This document shows, piece after piece, positions 25,178-33,658 of a DNA stretch of 51,988 nucleotides (position 1 is the first letter of the stretch; every line of letters starts with the position of its first letter). The notes below the pieces were generated by a model that worked only from the letters and a program-made list of their open reading frames with translations, ran no database searches and was not told the DNA's origin. The position numbers were made by a program, and so were the translations under genes. This DNA comes from JAEDES01 sp045649455 (GTDB lineage Bacteria > Bacillota_I > Bacilli_A > RF39 > UBA660): positions 1 through 51,988 of the forward strand of contig JAZRPV010000035.1 in NCBI GenBank assembly GCA_045649455.1, written 5' to 3'.

Positions 25178-26131
25178 ATGAGATTAAGTAAAATTCAAAA
25201 GAAATTAATTAATATATGTGAAATATTTAAATTAGGTGAGATAGAAGCCTATCAACAAGAAGATAGTAGTCAAAATAGTGTTTATAAAATTGTTACAACT
25301 AAAGGTATTTATATAATCAAAGAATATTCAAAAGACGCTATTGGAAACTATTACTATTTAAGAAAAAGAAAAGAACAAATAGCTATATCTGAACAATTAA
25401 AAAAACATAAAATTAATTGTATAATTCCAAAGAGAGTAAATGATAAACAATTTTTCTTATTAGATAAACAATATTATTTAGTATATGATTGTTCTAAAGA
25501 TAAATATTTAACTCAAGATAACATAACAAAAGAACATATTATTGAACTTGCAAAAACACAAGCTAAAATTCATAAATTAAATATAGAAACAAAATTGCCA
25601 TGTACTTATAAAAATATAATTATAGACTTTGAATTATTTACAAAGTTAATTAGAGATCCTAATTTAAAAGATTTAATAGATTCACATAAATCTAAATTAA
25701 ATGAATTTATAAAAAAAGGAAACAATGCACTTCCAAGTGTTAAGAAAAACTTATGTTATTCTCATAACGATTATAAACATCAAAATATCTTATGGAATGA
25801 TAAAAAGATGACATTAATAGATTTTGACGCATCAGGATTATCAAATCCAACAGCTGCATTAATTGAAAGTGCCTTTACTTATTCAAGACAAAATAATGAA
25901 ATTAATTATGATGACTTTGAATTATATATAAAAGCATATTTAGAAGAATATGGACCGTTAAAAGATAATTTTAAAGATTGTTTATATGTAAGTATGAATG
26001 GTAAACTACAATGGTTAAATTATTTAATGTTTAAGAAAAGATTAAAAGATGTTACAAGTATGTTAAATACTTTAATATTATTCGCATCAAATGTAGAAAC
26101 TCTAAATGAAATATATGAAAATTTAATTTAA
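25178..26131 (+). CDS. phosphotransferase family protein (APH/CotS/choline-kinase-like)
   Basis: A 317-aa protein-kinase-like-fold small-molecule phosphotransferase. The catalytic loop is SHNDYKHQNILW (Asp and Asn as base and Mg ligand) and the metal motif is LIDFDASG, both near residues 190-220. The N-terminal lobe contains an ATP-lysine candidate in GIYIIKEYS. It is related to aminoglycoside phosphotransferases, CotS spore-coat proteins and choline/homoserine kinases; the substrate cannot be inferred. Next, 11 bases on, comes a diacylglycerol-kinase-family gene, so a joint role in lipid or headgroup phosphorylation is possible. Confidence 0.78.
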   Translation: MRLSKIQKKLINICEIFKLGEIEAYQQEDSSQNSVYKIVTTKGIYIIKEYSKDAIGNYYYLRKRKEQIAISEQLKKHKINCIIPKRVNDKQFFLLDKQYYLVYDCSKDKYLTQDNITKEHIIELAKTQAKIHKLNIETKLPCTYKNIIIDFELFTKLIRDPNLKDLIDSHKSKLNEFIKKGNNALPSVKKNLCYSHNDYKHQNILWNDKKMTLIDFDASGLSNPTAALIESAFTYSRQNNEINYDDFELYIKAYLEEYGPLKDNFKDCLYVSMNGKLQWLNYLMFKKRLKDVTSMLNTLILFASNVETLNEIYENLI

Positions 26132-26142
26132 GAGGTAAAAAT

Positions 26143-27009
26143 ATGAAGTATATATTTATTGTTAATCCAACTTCAGGGAATGGTAGAGCATTAAAGGTAT
26201 CGGAGAATATAAAAAGAGTTTGTGATAAAAGACATATTCCATTTGAAATACATTATACAGAAAAACCAGGAGATGCTACTAAAATTGCTAAAAAATATTT
26301 TCTATCAAAAAATGTAATTTATAGTGTTGGTGGAGATGGTACATTAAATGAAGTATTAAATGGAATAGTAGGCTCAAAAAACTTATTAGGAATAATTCCA
26401 TGTGGAAGTGGAAATGATTTTTATAAAACTTTATCAAAAATAGATGACCCATTACCATTAATTGATATTGGTAAAATAAATAATAAATATTTTTTAAATA
26501 TTGTTAGTGTAGGTATAGATGCTGAAGTTGCAGATAATGTATCTAAAATGAAAAAGATGAAACTACCAACAAATCAAATCTATAATGTTTCTCTAGTTTA
26601 TACATTCTTTAAGTATAAATTTAAACAAGTTGATGTAGAACTAGATAATACTGAGTCTAAAAAGAAATTTACTATTCTAACTATTTGTAATGGTTCAACA
26701 TATGGAGGAGGATATAAAATCGCTCCAGCTGCATCATTAACAGATGGATATTTTGATATATACTTTGTAGATAAAATAAATAAACCACTAATTCCATTTA
26801 TAGTTAATATGTTAAAAAAAGGAACACATGAACAATATAAAAAAGTCCATAAATATAAAGCTAATAAAATAAAATTCAAGTGTGACCATGACTTAATATG
26901 TAACATAGATGGAGAGATTATAATAGACAATAAATTTAATGTAAAACTACTAGAAAAAGCCATTTTAATTAATAATGATCAAAGTCTAGTAAAAGAAATA
27001 ATGAAATAA
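26143..27009 (+). CDS. diacylglycerol/lipid kinase family protein (YegS/DgkB type)
   Basis: A 288-aa soluble lipid kinase. It shows FIVNPTSGNGRA at the start, the nucleotide-binding SVGGDGTLNEVLNG, GIIPCGSGNDF and the C-terminal beta domain with GGGYKIAPAASLTDGYFDI and NIDGE. Family members phosphorylate diacylglycerol or related lipids and recycle diacylglycerol from lipoteichoic acid synthesis. Second gene of an operon with the APH-like kinase. Confidence 0.88.
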   Translation: MKYIFIVNPTSGNGRALKVSENIKRVCDKRHIPFEIHYTEKPGDATKIAKKYFLSKNVIYSVGGDGTLNEVLNGIVGSKNLLGIIPCGSGNDFYKTLSKIDDPLPLIDIGKINNKYFLNIVSVGIDAEVADNVSKMKKMKLPTNQIYNVSLVYTFFKYKFKQVDVELDNTESKKKFTILTICNGSTYGGGYKIAPAASLTDGYFDIYFVDKINKPLIPFIVNMLKKGTHEQYKKVHKYKANKIKFKCDHDLICNIDGEIIIDNKFNVKLLEKAILINNDQSLVKEIMK

Positions 27010-27012
27010 CAA

Positions 27013-27054
27013 AAATAAGATGTTAACAAAAAAAGGTTGACATCTTATTTTTTT
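27013..27054 (+). terminator. Rho-independent terminator
   Basis: A 15-bp stem (27013-27027 with 27036-27050, one G-T pair) and an A-rich loop, followed by T residues. The TTGACA of the next promoter lies inside its 3' arm. Confidence 0.85.
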
Positions 27055-27065
27055 AATGTTATGAT
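27037..27065 (+). promoter_or_regulatory. strong promoter (TTGACA-17-TATGAT, extended -10)
   Basis: TTGACA at 27037-27042, TATGAT at 27060-27065, 17-base spacer, TG at 27057-27058. The -35 box is inside the upstream terminator stem. Confidence 0.75.
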
Positions 27066-27097
27066 TAACACGAATTTAAAGAGAAAGGAGTGGGAGA

Positions 27098-27172
27098 ATG
27101 AAAATAAATTCAAAATTTAATATAGGAGCAATTGGAAGTTGGAGAACATTTCGTTTTCCTGCTTCATTCTAG
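27098..27172 (+). CDS. 24-aa ORF ahead of ABC exporter (leader peptide or secreted peptide candidate)
   Basis: A 24-codon ORF with a near-ideal ribosome site (AAAGGAGTGGGAGA) under a strong promoter. It starts MKINSKFNIG and ends SWRTFRFPASF, with a basic aromatic C-terminus. It stops 37 bases before the ABC exporter ATG. Just after it, CTAG at 27169 and GCTAG near 27181 could form a weak hairpin. Two readings fit: a regulatory leader peptide whose stalled translation controls the transporter, or a small peptide that the transporter exports. I recognise no family. Confidence 0.6.
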   Translation: MKINSKFNIGAIGSWRTFRFPASF

Positions 27173-27209
27173 TCTTGATAGCTAGGATATAAAATTAGGA
27201 GGTATAAGT

Positions 27210-28940
27210 ATGAAAGATTTAAAAGAACTTATTCCTCTCTCGAAACTAATTAAAGAAGATAAAACAAAACTTATCATAGCTAGTTTATTTATATTTATAG
27301 CAGAACTGTCTGAGATTTGTACCGGTTATTTAAATGGAGCAGCAGTCGAAGCTATAAGCAATTTAAAAATTAAAGAAGCCTTATTATTTTTAGGTATTTA
27401 TGGATTAGTAAATATAGTCGCATCAGGTTTAGTATTAATTCAAGCAAATGCCGTCTTACAAAAGATAGAAAGTAAGTTAACACGAAAACTAGGTTATTTT
27501 ACTTATAAAAAAGCCTTAGACTTACCAGCAGAAGCTTATGAAAAAACCTCAAGTGGAGAAATAATAAACCGTATTACGAATGATGCTGATACTCTTAGTT
27601 TTACATTTGGTCAATTACTAAGAATGTTCTCATCATTATTAGGTTCATTAATTCTAATTGTATATATATTTATGAATTCATATATAATTGGATTATATAT
27701 ATTATTATTTATATCAATATTATTCTTAGTATTAAAGAAATATAATCCAATCTTAAAAAACAATCATAAAGAAAGAAAAAAGGGACAAGATAAGTTTACT
27801 TCTTTAACAACAGAATCAATAAGAGGAGTAAGAGAAATAAAAACACTAGGAGTAAAGAATTCACTTCTAGATGACATGAAAGAAATAATAAAAGAAATAT
27901 TTGATAAATCTTCAAAAGAAATAGATATAAGAAAGAAATTTAATTTAATAACAAGATTTATCAAAGTATCATTAGAAGTAGGTACATTCATATTATGTGT
28001 AATCTTACTATATTATAAAGAAATTACATTAACATTCTTTATCGCAATGACTTATTATGTTTATAGATATATGTGGTTAATAGAAAATATAAATGAATTA
28101 TCTCAAACATATCAAAAAGTAATTGTCTCAATTGGACGTGTTAATGAAATATTAGAAAATAAATTATCAGAAGATGAACAATTTGGTACAAAAGAAATTA
28201 CTAAATCAAAAGGAATAGTAGAATTCAAAGATGTAGTCTTTGGATATCCTAATGAAGATATAATTCTGAAAGGATTTAATATTACATTAGAACCAAATAA
28301 AAAGATTGCAATTGTAGGTCAATCTGGTCAAGGTAAATCAACATTATTTAATTTATTAACAAGAGTCTTTGAACCAAAATCAGGTAAGATTTTATTAGAT
28401 AAACAAGAGTTAAAAGATTTAACAGAAGCGTCTCTTCGTAAAGAGATATCAATTATAAGACAAGAACCATTTATCTTTAATAGAACAATCAAAGAAAACT
28501 TCTTATTATTAAATAAAGATTTAACATTAGACCAAATAAGAAAATATACTAAATTAGCATATTTAGATGATTATATAATGAGTTTACCAGATCAATATGA
28601 CACTCTATTAGGAGAAAGTGGAGTTAATTTATCAGGAGGCCAAAAACAAAGATTATCTATTGCAAGAACTCTAGCTAAAGAAAGTAAAGTAATACTTTTC
28701 GATGAAGCTACTTCTGCTTTAGATAATGAGTCGCAAGCTTATATAAAACAAGCTATTGATAATTTAGTAAAAGACCATACAGTTGTAATAGTTGCTCATC
28801 GTTTATCAACTATTATTGATGCAGATATAATTTATGTTATTGATAAAGGAAAAATAGCAGATAAAGGTACACATGAAGAACTACTAAAAACAAGTAAAAT
28901 ATATAAAAAACTCTACACAACAGAAGCTTTAAATTCATAA
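27210..28940 (+). CDS. ABC exporter, fused membrane and ATPase domains
   Basis: A 576-aa ABCB-type half-transporter. The membrane domain has about six spans in residues 1-310, with an intracellular coupling region near ITNDADTLSFTFGQ. The ATPase domain has Walker A GQSGQGKS (370-377), signature LSGGQ (474-478), Walker B VILFDEATSALD (about 496-507) and the H-loop VIVAHRLST. It probably works as a homodimer. Single transporters of this kind export drugs, lipids or peptides. It follows the 24-aa ORF in the same transcript. There is no C39 peptidase domain, so if it exports a peptide no leader is removed by it. Confidence 0.9.
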   Translation: MKDLKELIPLSKLIKEDKTKLIIASLFIFIAELSEICTGYLNGAAVEAISNLKIKEALLFLGIYGLVNIVASGLVLIQANAVLQKIESKLTRKLGYFTYKKALDLPAEAYEKTSSGEIINRITNDADTLSFTFGQLLRMFSSLLGSLILIVYIFMNSYIIGLYILLFISILFLVLKKYNPILKNNHKERKKGQDKFTSLTTESIRGVREIKTLGVKNSLLDDMKEIIKEIFDKSSKEIDIRKKFNLITRFIKVSLEVGTFILCVILLYYKEITLTFFIAMTYYVYRYMWLIENINELSQTYQKVIVSIGRVNEILENKLSEDEQFGTKEITKSKGIVEFKDVVFGYPNEDIILKGFNITLEPNKKIAIVGQSGQGKSTLFNLLTRVFEPKSGKILLDKQELKDLTEASLRKEISIIRQEPFIFNRTIKENFLLLNKDLTLDQIRKYTKLAYLDDYIMSLPDQYDTLLGESGVNLSGGQKQRLSIARTLAKESKVILFDEATSALDNESQAYIKQAIDNLVKDHTVVIVAHRLSTIIDADIIYVIDKGKIADKGTHEELLKTSKIYKKLYTTEALNS

Positions 28941-28946
28941 AAAAAT

Positions 28947-28982
28947 AAAAAGGTATAAGATAAAATCTTATGCCTTTTTTAT
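28947..28982 (+). terminator. Rho-independent terminator
   Basis: A stem of about 14 bp (AAAAGGTATAAGAT with ATCTTATGCCTTTT, one G-T pair) followed by T residues. Confidence 0.85.
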
Positions 28983-29005
28983 TCGACAAAGTTCGACTGA
29001 AAATA

Positions 29006-29033
29006 TTGACAAAAAATCTCTCCATGATATAAT
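29006..29033 (+). promoter_or_regulatory. strong promoter of the surface-protein locus (TTGACA-16-TATAAT)
   Basis: TTGACA at 29006-29011, TATAAT at 29028-29033, TG at 29025-29026. It is followed by a 60-base leader in which GTATTA (near 29039) and TAATAC (near 29075) form an inverted repeat before the ribosome site. Confidence 0.8.
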
Positions 29034-29099
29034 GTAATTGTATTATAAAGAATATGATAGTGTAGTGTATATTGTAATACGAAAGGATAGGGGTAAGAC

Positions 29100-29813
29100 A
29101 TGAATAAGAAACAAATTAATATCAAACATTTCATGCTTGAAAAAAAACTTGGTAAAATCTTATTTGTATTTTTACTATTAATTATCCTAATATTACTAAT
29201 TTTATATTATACAATTGGTATTATTTATAATAATGGTAATTTTAGCGTTACGCTAGATAAGAATTTGTACTTCGACAAAGGATTAATCATTTACGATGAC
29301 AAAGACTACAAGGTATACAGAACCGAGTTGTTAGCACCATCACCTGAGTCATTTGATAATATCTCGCACAAATGGTTGCCAAAAGATATTAACGATAGCG
29401 AAGGTGGTTCACATAATGGTGATAACTATTTGGCTTATACATTCTATGTGGAAAATACTGGTAGTGATGTATCCGATTATTGGACCGAAGTAGTCATTGG
29501 CGATGTGATTAGAAATGTCGACAGTGCTGTTCGAATTCGAATTTACAAAAATGGGGAATATGTTACCTATGCTAAAATAGGCGGGAATGGAAATGCTGAA
29601 CCAGATACAGTTCCATTTCAAGATGATGAGACAGTTGCAATCAGACATAACCCTAACTTTAAACCTGGGGATATAGACAAGTACACATTAGTCTTATGGG
29701 TTGAAGGGTCAGACCCAGACTGTACTGACAATATTCTTGGAGGAGAATTTAAAGTAGAAATGAAATTCAATTCAGAACATATTGATAATCAAAGTGAAGG
29801 AGAAGAAAAATGA
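29100..29813 (+). CDS. membrane-anchored ectodomain protein opening the surface locus
   Basis: A 237-aa protein: basic N-terminus, a long membrane span at about residues 19-44, then an ectodomain of about 190 aa. The ectodomain has YTFYVENTGSDVSDYW, IRIYKNGEYVTYAK and a C-terminal block KYTLVLWVEGSDPDC followed by GGEFKVEMKF, like beta-sandwich proteins of SipW/TasA-type loci. No TYAxF cleavage motif is seen, so it probably stays in the membrane and may anchor or nucleate the fibres. The 29.24-29.75 kb part uses more GC and more codons such as GCG, CGA and ACC than its neighbours. Its stop overlaps the next start (ATGA). Confidence 0.65.
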   Translation: MNKKQINIKHFMLEKKLGKILFVFLLLIILILLILYYTIGIIYNNGNFSVTLDKNLYFDKGLIIYDDKDYKVYRTELLAPSPESFDNISHKWLPKDINDSEGGSHNGDNYLAYTFYVENTGSDVSDYWTEVVIGDVIRNVDSAVRIRIYKNGEYVTYAKIGGNGNAEPDTVPFQDDETVAIRHNPNFKPGDIDKYTLVLWVEGSDPDCTDNILGGEFKVEMKFNSEHIDNQSEGEEK

Positions 29814-31036
29814 AAAAGAGAAATACAAAACATGAAAAACGATTAAAACGATTAGTAATAACATGTCTTTTATGTGCTATTATCTTATCAGTATCAACTT
29901 ATGCATGGTTTATTGGTATGAAAACTGTTAGCGTTAATGCTTTCGAAGTAAATATCAAAACAACTGAAAGTTTAATGTTATCATTAGACGGACAAAATTG
30001 GACATATGAATTAGATGTTAATGAATCTAAAATGAATGCTTATACAGGACATCAAAATTCATGGGGTGGTGACGCAGGATTAATTCCAATGTCATCAGTA
30101 GGAAAAATTGATACAACTAAAAACAAAATGACTCTATTTGAAAAAGGTAGTTTAACAGCTACAGATGGTGGTTACAGACTATTAGCTAGTGAAGTAACAA
30201 ATACAGCAGATAAAGAAGAAGATGGATATGTTGCTTTTGACTTATTCATTAGAAACTTATCAGGAGATGCTTATTATGGAACTTTAGGTGAAAATGAAGA
30301 AGGTATTTATTTAACACCAGATTCACAAGTAACTGTAGCAGATGCTGGAAAAGTAAATGCTGGTATTGAAAACTCAGTTCGTGTAGCATTCGCTCAAATC
30401 GGACGTGTTCAAAACTATACAGATGCAACAGGATCAGAAGAAGAAGCAAAATTAGTACAAGGAATTACATGTACTGATGATTCATCTAAAAAGATTACTG
30501 GTATCTGTGCAAGCAGACCTGCAACTATCTGGGAACCAAATGATACAAAACACGTACAAAATGCAATTAACTGGTATAATGAATCTTGTAATAAAAGAGA
30601 TGAAACTGGAAAATATCTAGGAACTGCATGTAATGAAGTAAAAAATGGAACACATTATGACACTTATGCAGTAGCAAAAGAAATTACTGCTGGTGGAGTA
30701 GATGTTTATGATGGAACTGCATATAACACTTATACAACAAACGTAGGTGAAGATAAATCATTATTTAATGTAGATACATTCACTGATTCAGAAAAGAATG
30801 CAAAAGGAACTGCTCGTCCAGAATTCTTTACATTAGCTCCAAATAGTATTACTAAAGTAAGAGTTTATGTATATATTGAAGGACAAGACGTAGATAACTA
30901 TGACTTTGCTTCATTAGGACAAGCTATTAAAGTAAGCTTTGGATTCACTAAAGAACGTTTCTATGGTGAAGATGTAAATTACGATCAAGATCCAGCTCTT
31001 CCAGAAGGATTACAAACTAGAGAATCAGCTGAATAA
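29810..31036 (+). CDS. SipW-dependent-type surface protein, paralogue 1
   Basis: A 408-aa secreted protein. A basic N-terminus and one hydrophobic segment (about residues 13-30) end in VSTYAWFIGM, the form of signal sequence cleaved by SipW-type signal peptidases in TasA/CalY-like fibre proteins. The ectodomain is beta-rich, with GYRLLASEV, DGYVAFDLFIRNLSG, NSVRVAFAQIGRV, an insertion with four Cys (likely two disulfides) around ATIWEPND, and a C-terminal SITKVRVYVYIEGQDVDNYDF. It is a close paralogue of the protein at 31109 and shares a 40-bp identical stretch with it. The ATG overlaps the preceding stop codon. Confidence 0.75.
   Translation: MKKRNTKHEKRLKRLVITCLLCAIILSVSTYAWFIGMKTVSVNAFEVNIKTTESLMLSLDGQNWTYELDVNESKMNAYTGHQNSWGGDAGLIPMSSVGKIDTTKNKMTLFEKGSLTATDGGYRLLASEVTNTADKEEDGYVAFDLFIRNLSGDAYYGTLGENEEGIYLTPDSQVTVADAGKVNAGIENSVRVAFAQIGRVQNYTDATGSEEEAKLVQGITCTDDSSKKITGICASRPATIWEPNDTKHVQNAINWYNESCNKRDETGKYLGTACNEVKNGTHYDTYAVAKEITAGGVDVYDGTAYNTYTTNVGEDKSLFNVDTFTDSEKNAKGTARPEFFTLAPNSITKVRVYVYIEGQDVDNYDFASLGQAIKVSFGFTKERFYGEDVNYDQDPALPEGLQTRESAE
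30369..30408 (+). repeat. 40-bp perfect direct repeat (copy 1)
   Basis: Identical to 31692-31731 in the neighbouring paralogue; codes the NSVRVAFAQIGRV core. All codons match exactly, unlike the rest of the two genes. Confidence 0.9.
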
Positions 31037-31055
31037 TGATTATTTAGGAATATTT

Positions 31056-31086
31056 AATTAGGGCTTCTTCCAAGAAGTCCCTAATT
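31056..31086 (+). promoter_or_regulatory. intercistronic hairpin between paralogues 1 and 2
   Basis: AATTAGGGCTTCTT pairs with AAGAAGTCCCTAATT with one bulged T and a CC loop. It is not followed by a proper T run (TTTGAATA), so it is a weak terminator or an RNA-stability element that sets the ratio of the two surface proteins. Confidence 0.55.
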
Positions 31087-31108
31087 TGAATATAAAATAG
31101 GAGGAAAA

Positions 31109-32398
31109 ATGAAAAGAAATAGCAAGCAAACAAAAAAAGTAAGAAATCTTGTACTTGTGTGTACATTAACAGCTATTTTATTAACTGTATCAACTTATGC
31201 GTGGTTCATTGGTATGAAAACAGTTAAAGTTAATGAATTCGAAGTTAAAATTGCTACTACTGAAGGTCTATTCTTATCAATGGATGGTAAAGAATGGTCA
31301 TATAACTTAGATGCTAAAAATGCAACACCATACGAGAAAAATGCTAACCAATGGTTAACAGGAAAAGATGAAGGATTAATTCCAGTATCAACAGTAGGAG
31401 ATATGGATGTTGCTTCATCAAGAATGAAAATTTATGAAAAAGGTAGTTTAACAACTACAAAAGGTGGTTATAGATTATTAGCTAGTGAAGTTGATAATTC
31501 TACTAACAAAGTTGAAGGTGGAGTTGAATTCCTTGAAGGTGACGGATATGTTGCATTCGACTTATTCATCAAAAACTTATCTGGTGATGAATACTATGTA
31601 AAAAATGATAAAGATAACGAAGAAGCTATCTATTTAACATATGATTCATCTGTAACAGTAGGACAAGGTGGTTCTGCTGAATCAGGAATTCAAAACTCAG
31701 TTCGTGTAGCATTCGCTCAAATCGGACGTGTAATTGCTACAACAACAAATCAAACTACAATTACAGGAATTAATTGTACAGGAACACCTGATCCAAAAGA
31801 AGATACAGATGTAACTGGAATTTGTAGAGAAGCTACAATTTGGGAACCAAATGATAAAGCTCACGTTACAAATGCAATTAACTGGTATGATACATCTTGT
31901 AAGAAAAGAACTGCTGGAGCTACAGAATTCTCTTATGCTACAACAGAAAATAAATGTGGTACAGTTGTAAATGGTACAGCTTCACCAACATATGCAATCG
32001 CTAATGAATTAAAAGAAGGTTCTTATGTTGATGTATATGATGGAGCAAGCTTCAACGGATATGCTGCTAATACAATGGATTATTCTGCATATGCAATTTC
32101 AGATGCTAAAGAATCTGCTAAATTAGTTAACTATCCATACTTTACAGATACAACTAAAGAATTAAAAGGAGCTAATCGTGTAGAATTCATGAGTTTAGCA
32201 CCAAACAGTATTACTAAAGTAAGAGTTTACATTTACTTAGAAGGACAAGATATCGATAACTACGATTTCGCACAATTAGGAAAAACTATCAAAGTTAACT
32301 TTGGATTCACTAAAGAAAGATATACTGATGATCAAGGTAACGCTGATGGATTTGATTATGATGGTCCAGAACTAGTAACTGGTGACGATAACGCATAA
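31109..32398 (+). CDS. SipW-dependent-type surface protein, paralogue 2
   Basis: A 429-aa secreted protein with the same plan as paralogue 1: basic N-terminus, hydrophobic segment, VSTYAWFIGMKTV, then GLIPVSTVG, GYRLLASEV, DGYVAFDLFIKNLSG, NSVRVAFAQIGRV, four Cys around ATIWEPND and NWYDTSC, and SITKVRVYIYLEGQDIDNYDF. It is the most strongly initiated of the three, with AGGAGG four bases before the ATG. Likely a major extracellular subunit processed by one of the SipW-type peptidases downstream. The duplication appears recent or maintained by gene conversion. Confidence 0.75.
   Translation: MKRNSKQTKKVRNLVLVCTLTAILLTVSTYAWFIGMKTVKVNEFEVKIATTEGLFLSMDGKEWSYNLDAKNATPYEKNANQWLTGKDEGLIPVSTVGDMDVASSRMKIYEKGSLTTTKGGYRLLASEVDNSTNKVEGGVEFLEGDGYVAFDLFIKNLSGDEYYVKNDKDNEEAIYLTYDSSVTVGQGGSAESGIQNSVRVAFAQIGRVIATTTNQTTITGINCTGTPDPKEDTDVTGICREATIWEPNDKAHVTNAINWYDTSCKKRTAGATEFSYATTENKCGTVVNGTASPTYAIANELKEGSYVDVYDGASFNGYAANTMDYSAYAISDAKESAKLVNYPYFTDTTKELKGANRVEFMSLAPNSITKVRVYIYLEGQDIDNYDFAQLGKTIKVNFGFTKERYTDDQGNADGFDYDGPELVTGDDNA
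31692..31731 (+). repeat. 40-bp perfect direct repeat (copy 2)
   Basis: Identical to 30369-30408. See the paralogue genes. Confidence 0.9.
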
Positions 32399-32447
32399 TT
32401 TAATTTAAAACGCGTAATATAAAAATAAAAATTAAATATTTTGAAAC

Positions 32448-32482
32448 AAAGGTAATGTCGTCGTAACTGAGGCGTTACCTTT
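32448..32482 (+). promoter_or_regulatory. intercistronic hairpin between paralogues 2 and 3
   Basis: AAAGGTAATG pairs with CGTTACCTTT (one G-T pair) around a 15-base GC-richer loop. No T run follows. It ends just before the ribosome site of the gene at 32506 and may be a processing, stability or translation-control element. Confidence 0.5.
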
Positions 32483-32505
32483 AATTGAATAAAGGCGGTG
32501 TTTTA

Positions 32506-33636
32506 GTGGCAAATACTAAAAAAACTAGCACCAAAAAACCTTGCAAAAACAAAAAAACTGCTAAAAAAGAAAATATAAAGAAGGTAAAAGTAGAAGAAAC
32601 TACAACAAGAAAGATTAATAAAAAAATCACTACTATTGTAGCTTTCCTTTTTGCTGTATTATTTATATTTTCTTCTTATGCATGGTTTTCAACAAACTTA
32701 AATGTTAATATCAGAACATTTACAATGTCAGTAAATAGAGATACTGATTTACAAATTTCATTTGATGGAATCAATTATGATTATAGTATTGAAGTAACAA
32801 GAGAAATGCTTACAAGAACTCTACAAAATACTTATCCAAATCATAATAGTCAATATGCTGGAAATGGATTTATTCCTGTATCAAGTCCTGGTATAACTGA
32901 TCCAAATTCATCACTTTTTGATATGTATGAAACTAGTGGAGTTTTATATAAAAAGAAAAAGTCTGAAGATGGATTCTTATATACCGAAAAAGCTAGAGAA
33001 GATGAAAGAAGAACATATAATTCTTATTTAGCATTTGATATTTTTATTAAAAATAAAACAGGATCACCTAATCCAGATAATCTATATTTTCAAACATCTA
33101 CATCTATAGTAGCTGCTGATGAAGAAATTGATGAAGAAATGTTAGGATTAGTAAATTCATTCAGATTAGGTATAGTAAAAGTAGGATGGTTACCTCATGA
33201 AACACCTGTAAATCAAATCCAAAATATGACATGTAATAATGACTGTCGATCTATTATTTATGAACCAAATAATAAAGAACATACAGCTATGTCTATTGAA
33301 AGAGCAAATAAATATGGAATCACTTTACGTGATGGATTTAAATTCCCAACTTATGCTTTAAGCGAAGCTGGAGGTCCATACTATGTAAAAGAATCAGTAT
33401 CTGGTTCACCTAGTATGAATTTAAATGCTCCATATTTAACATATCAAGAAACAATAACAGATGAAAACTTTTCAGAACCTTTATTCCCATTAGAAAATGG
33501 TGTTACAAAAGCCAGAATCTATGTATGGATTGAAGGACAAGATATAGATAGTTTAGAGACAAACTCTAAAGGAGCAGATGTTAATATAACTATCGACTTC
33601 ATTAAAGATACAGCTGGATACGAAGACGAAATGTAA
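32506..33636 (+). CDS. SipW-dependent-type surface protein, diverged paralogue 3
   Basis: A 376-aa protein that keeps the family layout but has diverged. The cytoplasmic Lys/Thr-rich N-terminus is longer (about 40 residues), and the membrane segment at about 42-58 ends in SSYAWF. Then come FIPVSSPG, YLAFDIFIKN, NSFRLGIVKVGW, two Cys in TCNNDC before IIYEPNN, and TKARIYVWIEGQDIDSLE. The longer tail may keep it membrane-anchored or let it touch cytoplasmic partners. I use GTG 32506 because GGCGGTG lies six bases upstream; an in-frame TTG at 32485 has no ribosome site. Confidence 0.72.
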   Translation: MANTKKTSTKKPCKNKKTAKKENIKKVKVEETTTRKINKKITTIVAFLFAVLFIFSSYAWFSTNLNVNIRTFTMSVNRDTDLQISFDGINYDYSIEVTREMLTRTLQNTYPNHNSQYAGNGFIPVSSPGITDPNSSLFDMYETSGVLYKKKKSEDGFLYTEKAREDERRTYNSYLAFDIFIKNKTGSPNPDNLYFQTSTSIVAADEEIDEEMLGLVNSFRLGIVKVGWLPHETPVNQIQNMTCNNDCRSIIYEPNNKEHTAMSIERANKYGITLRDGFKFPTYALSEAGGPYYVKESVSGSPSMNLNAPYLTYQETITDENFSEPLFPLENGVTKARIYVWIEGQDIDSLETNSKGADVNITIDFIKDTAGYEDEM

Positions 33637-33658
33637 TTGTGAGGGGAATGGTGATGCT

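Noticed and set aside
27098..28940. A complete bacteriocin/RiPP cluster
   Set aside because: Only a 24-aa ORF and one exporter are seen; no modification enzyme, immunity protein or leader peptidase is present, so it is left as an open possibility.
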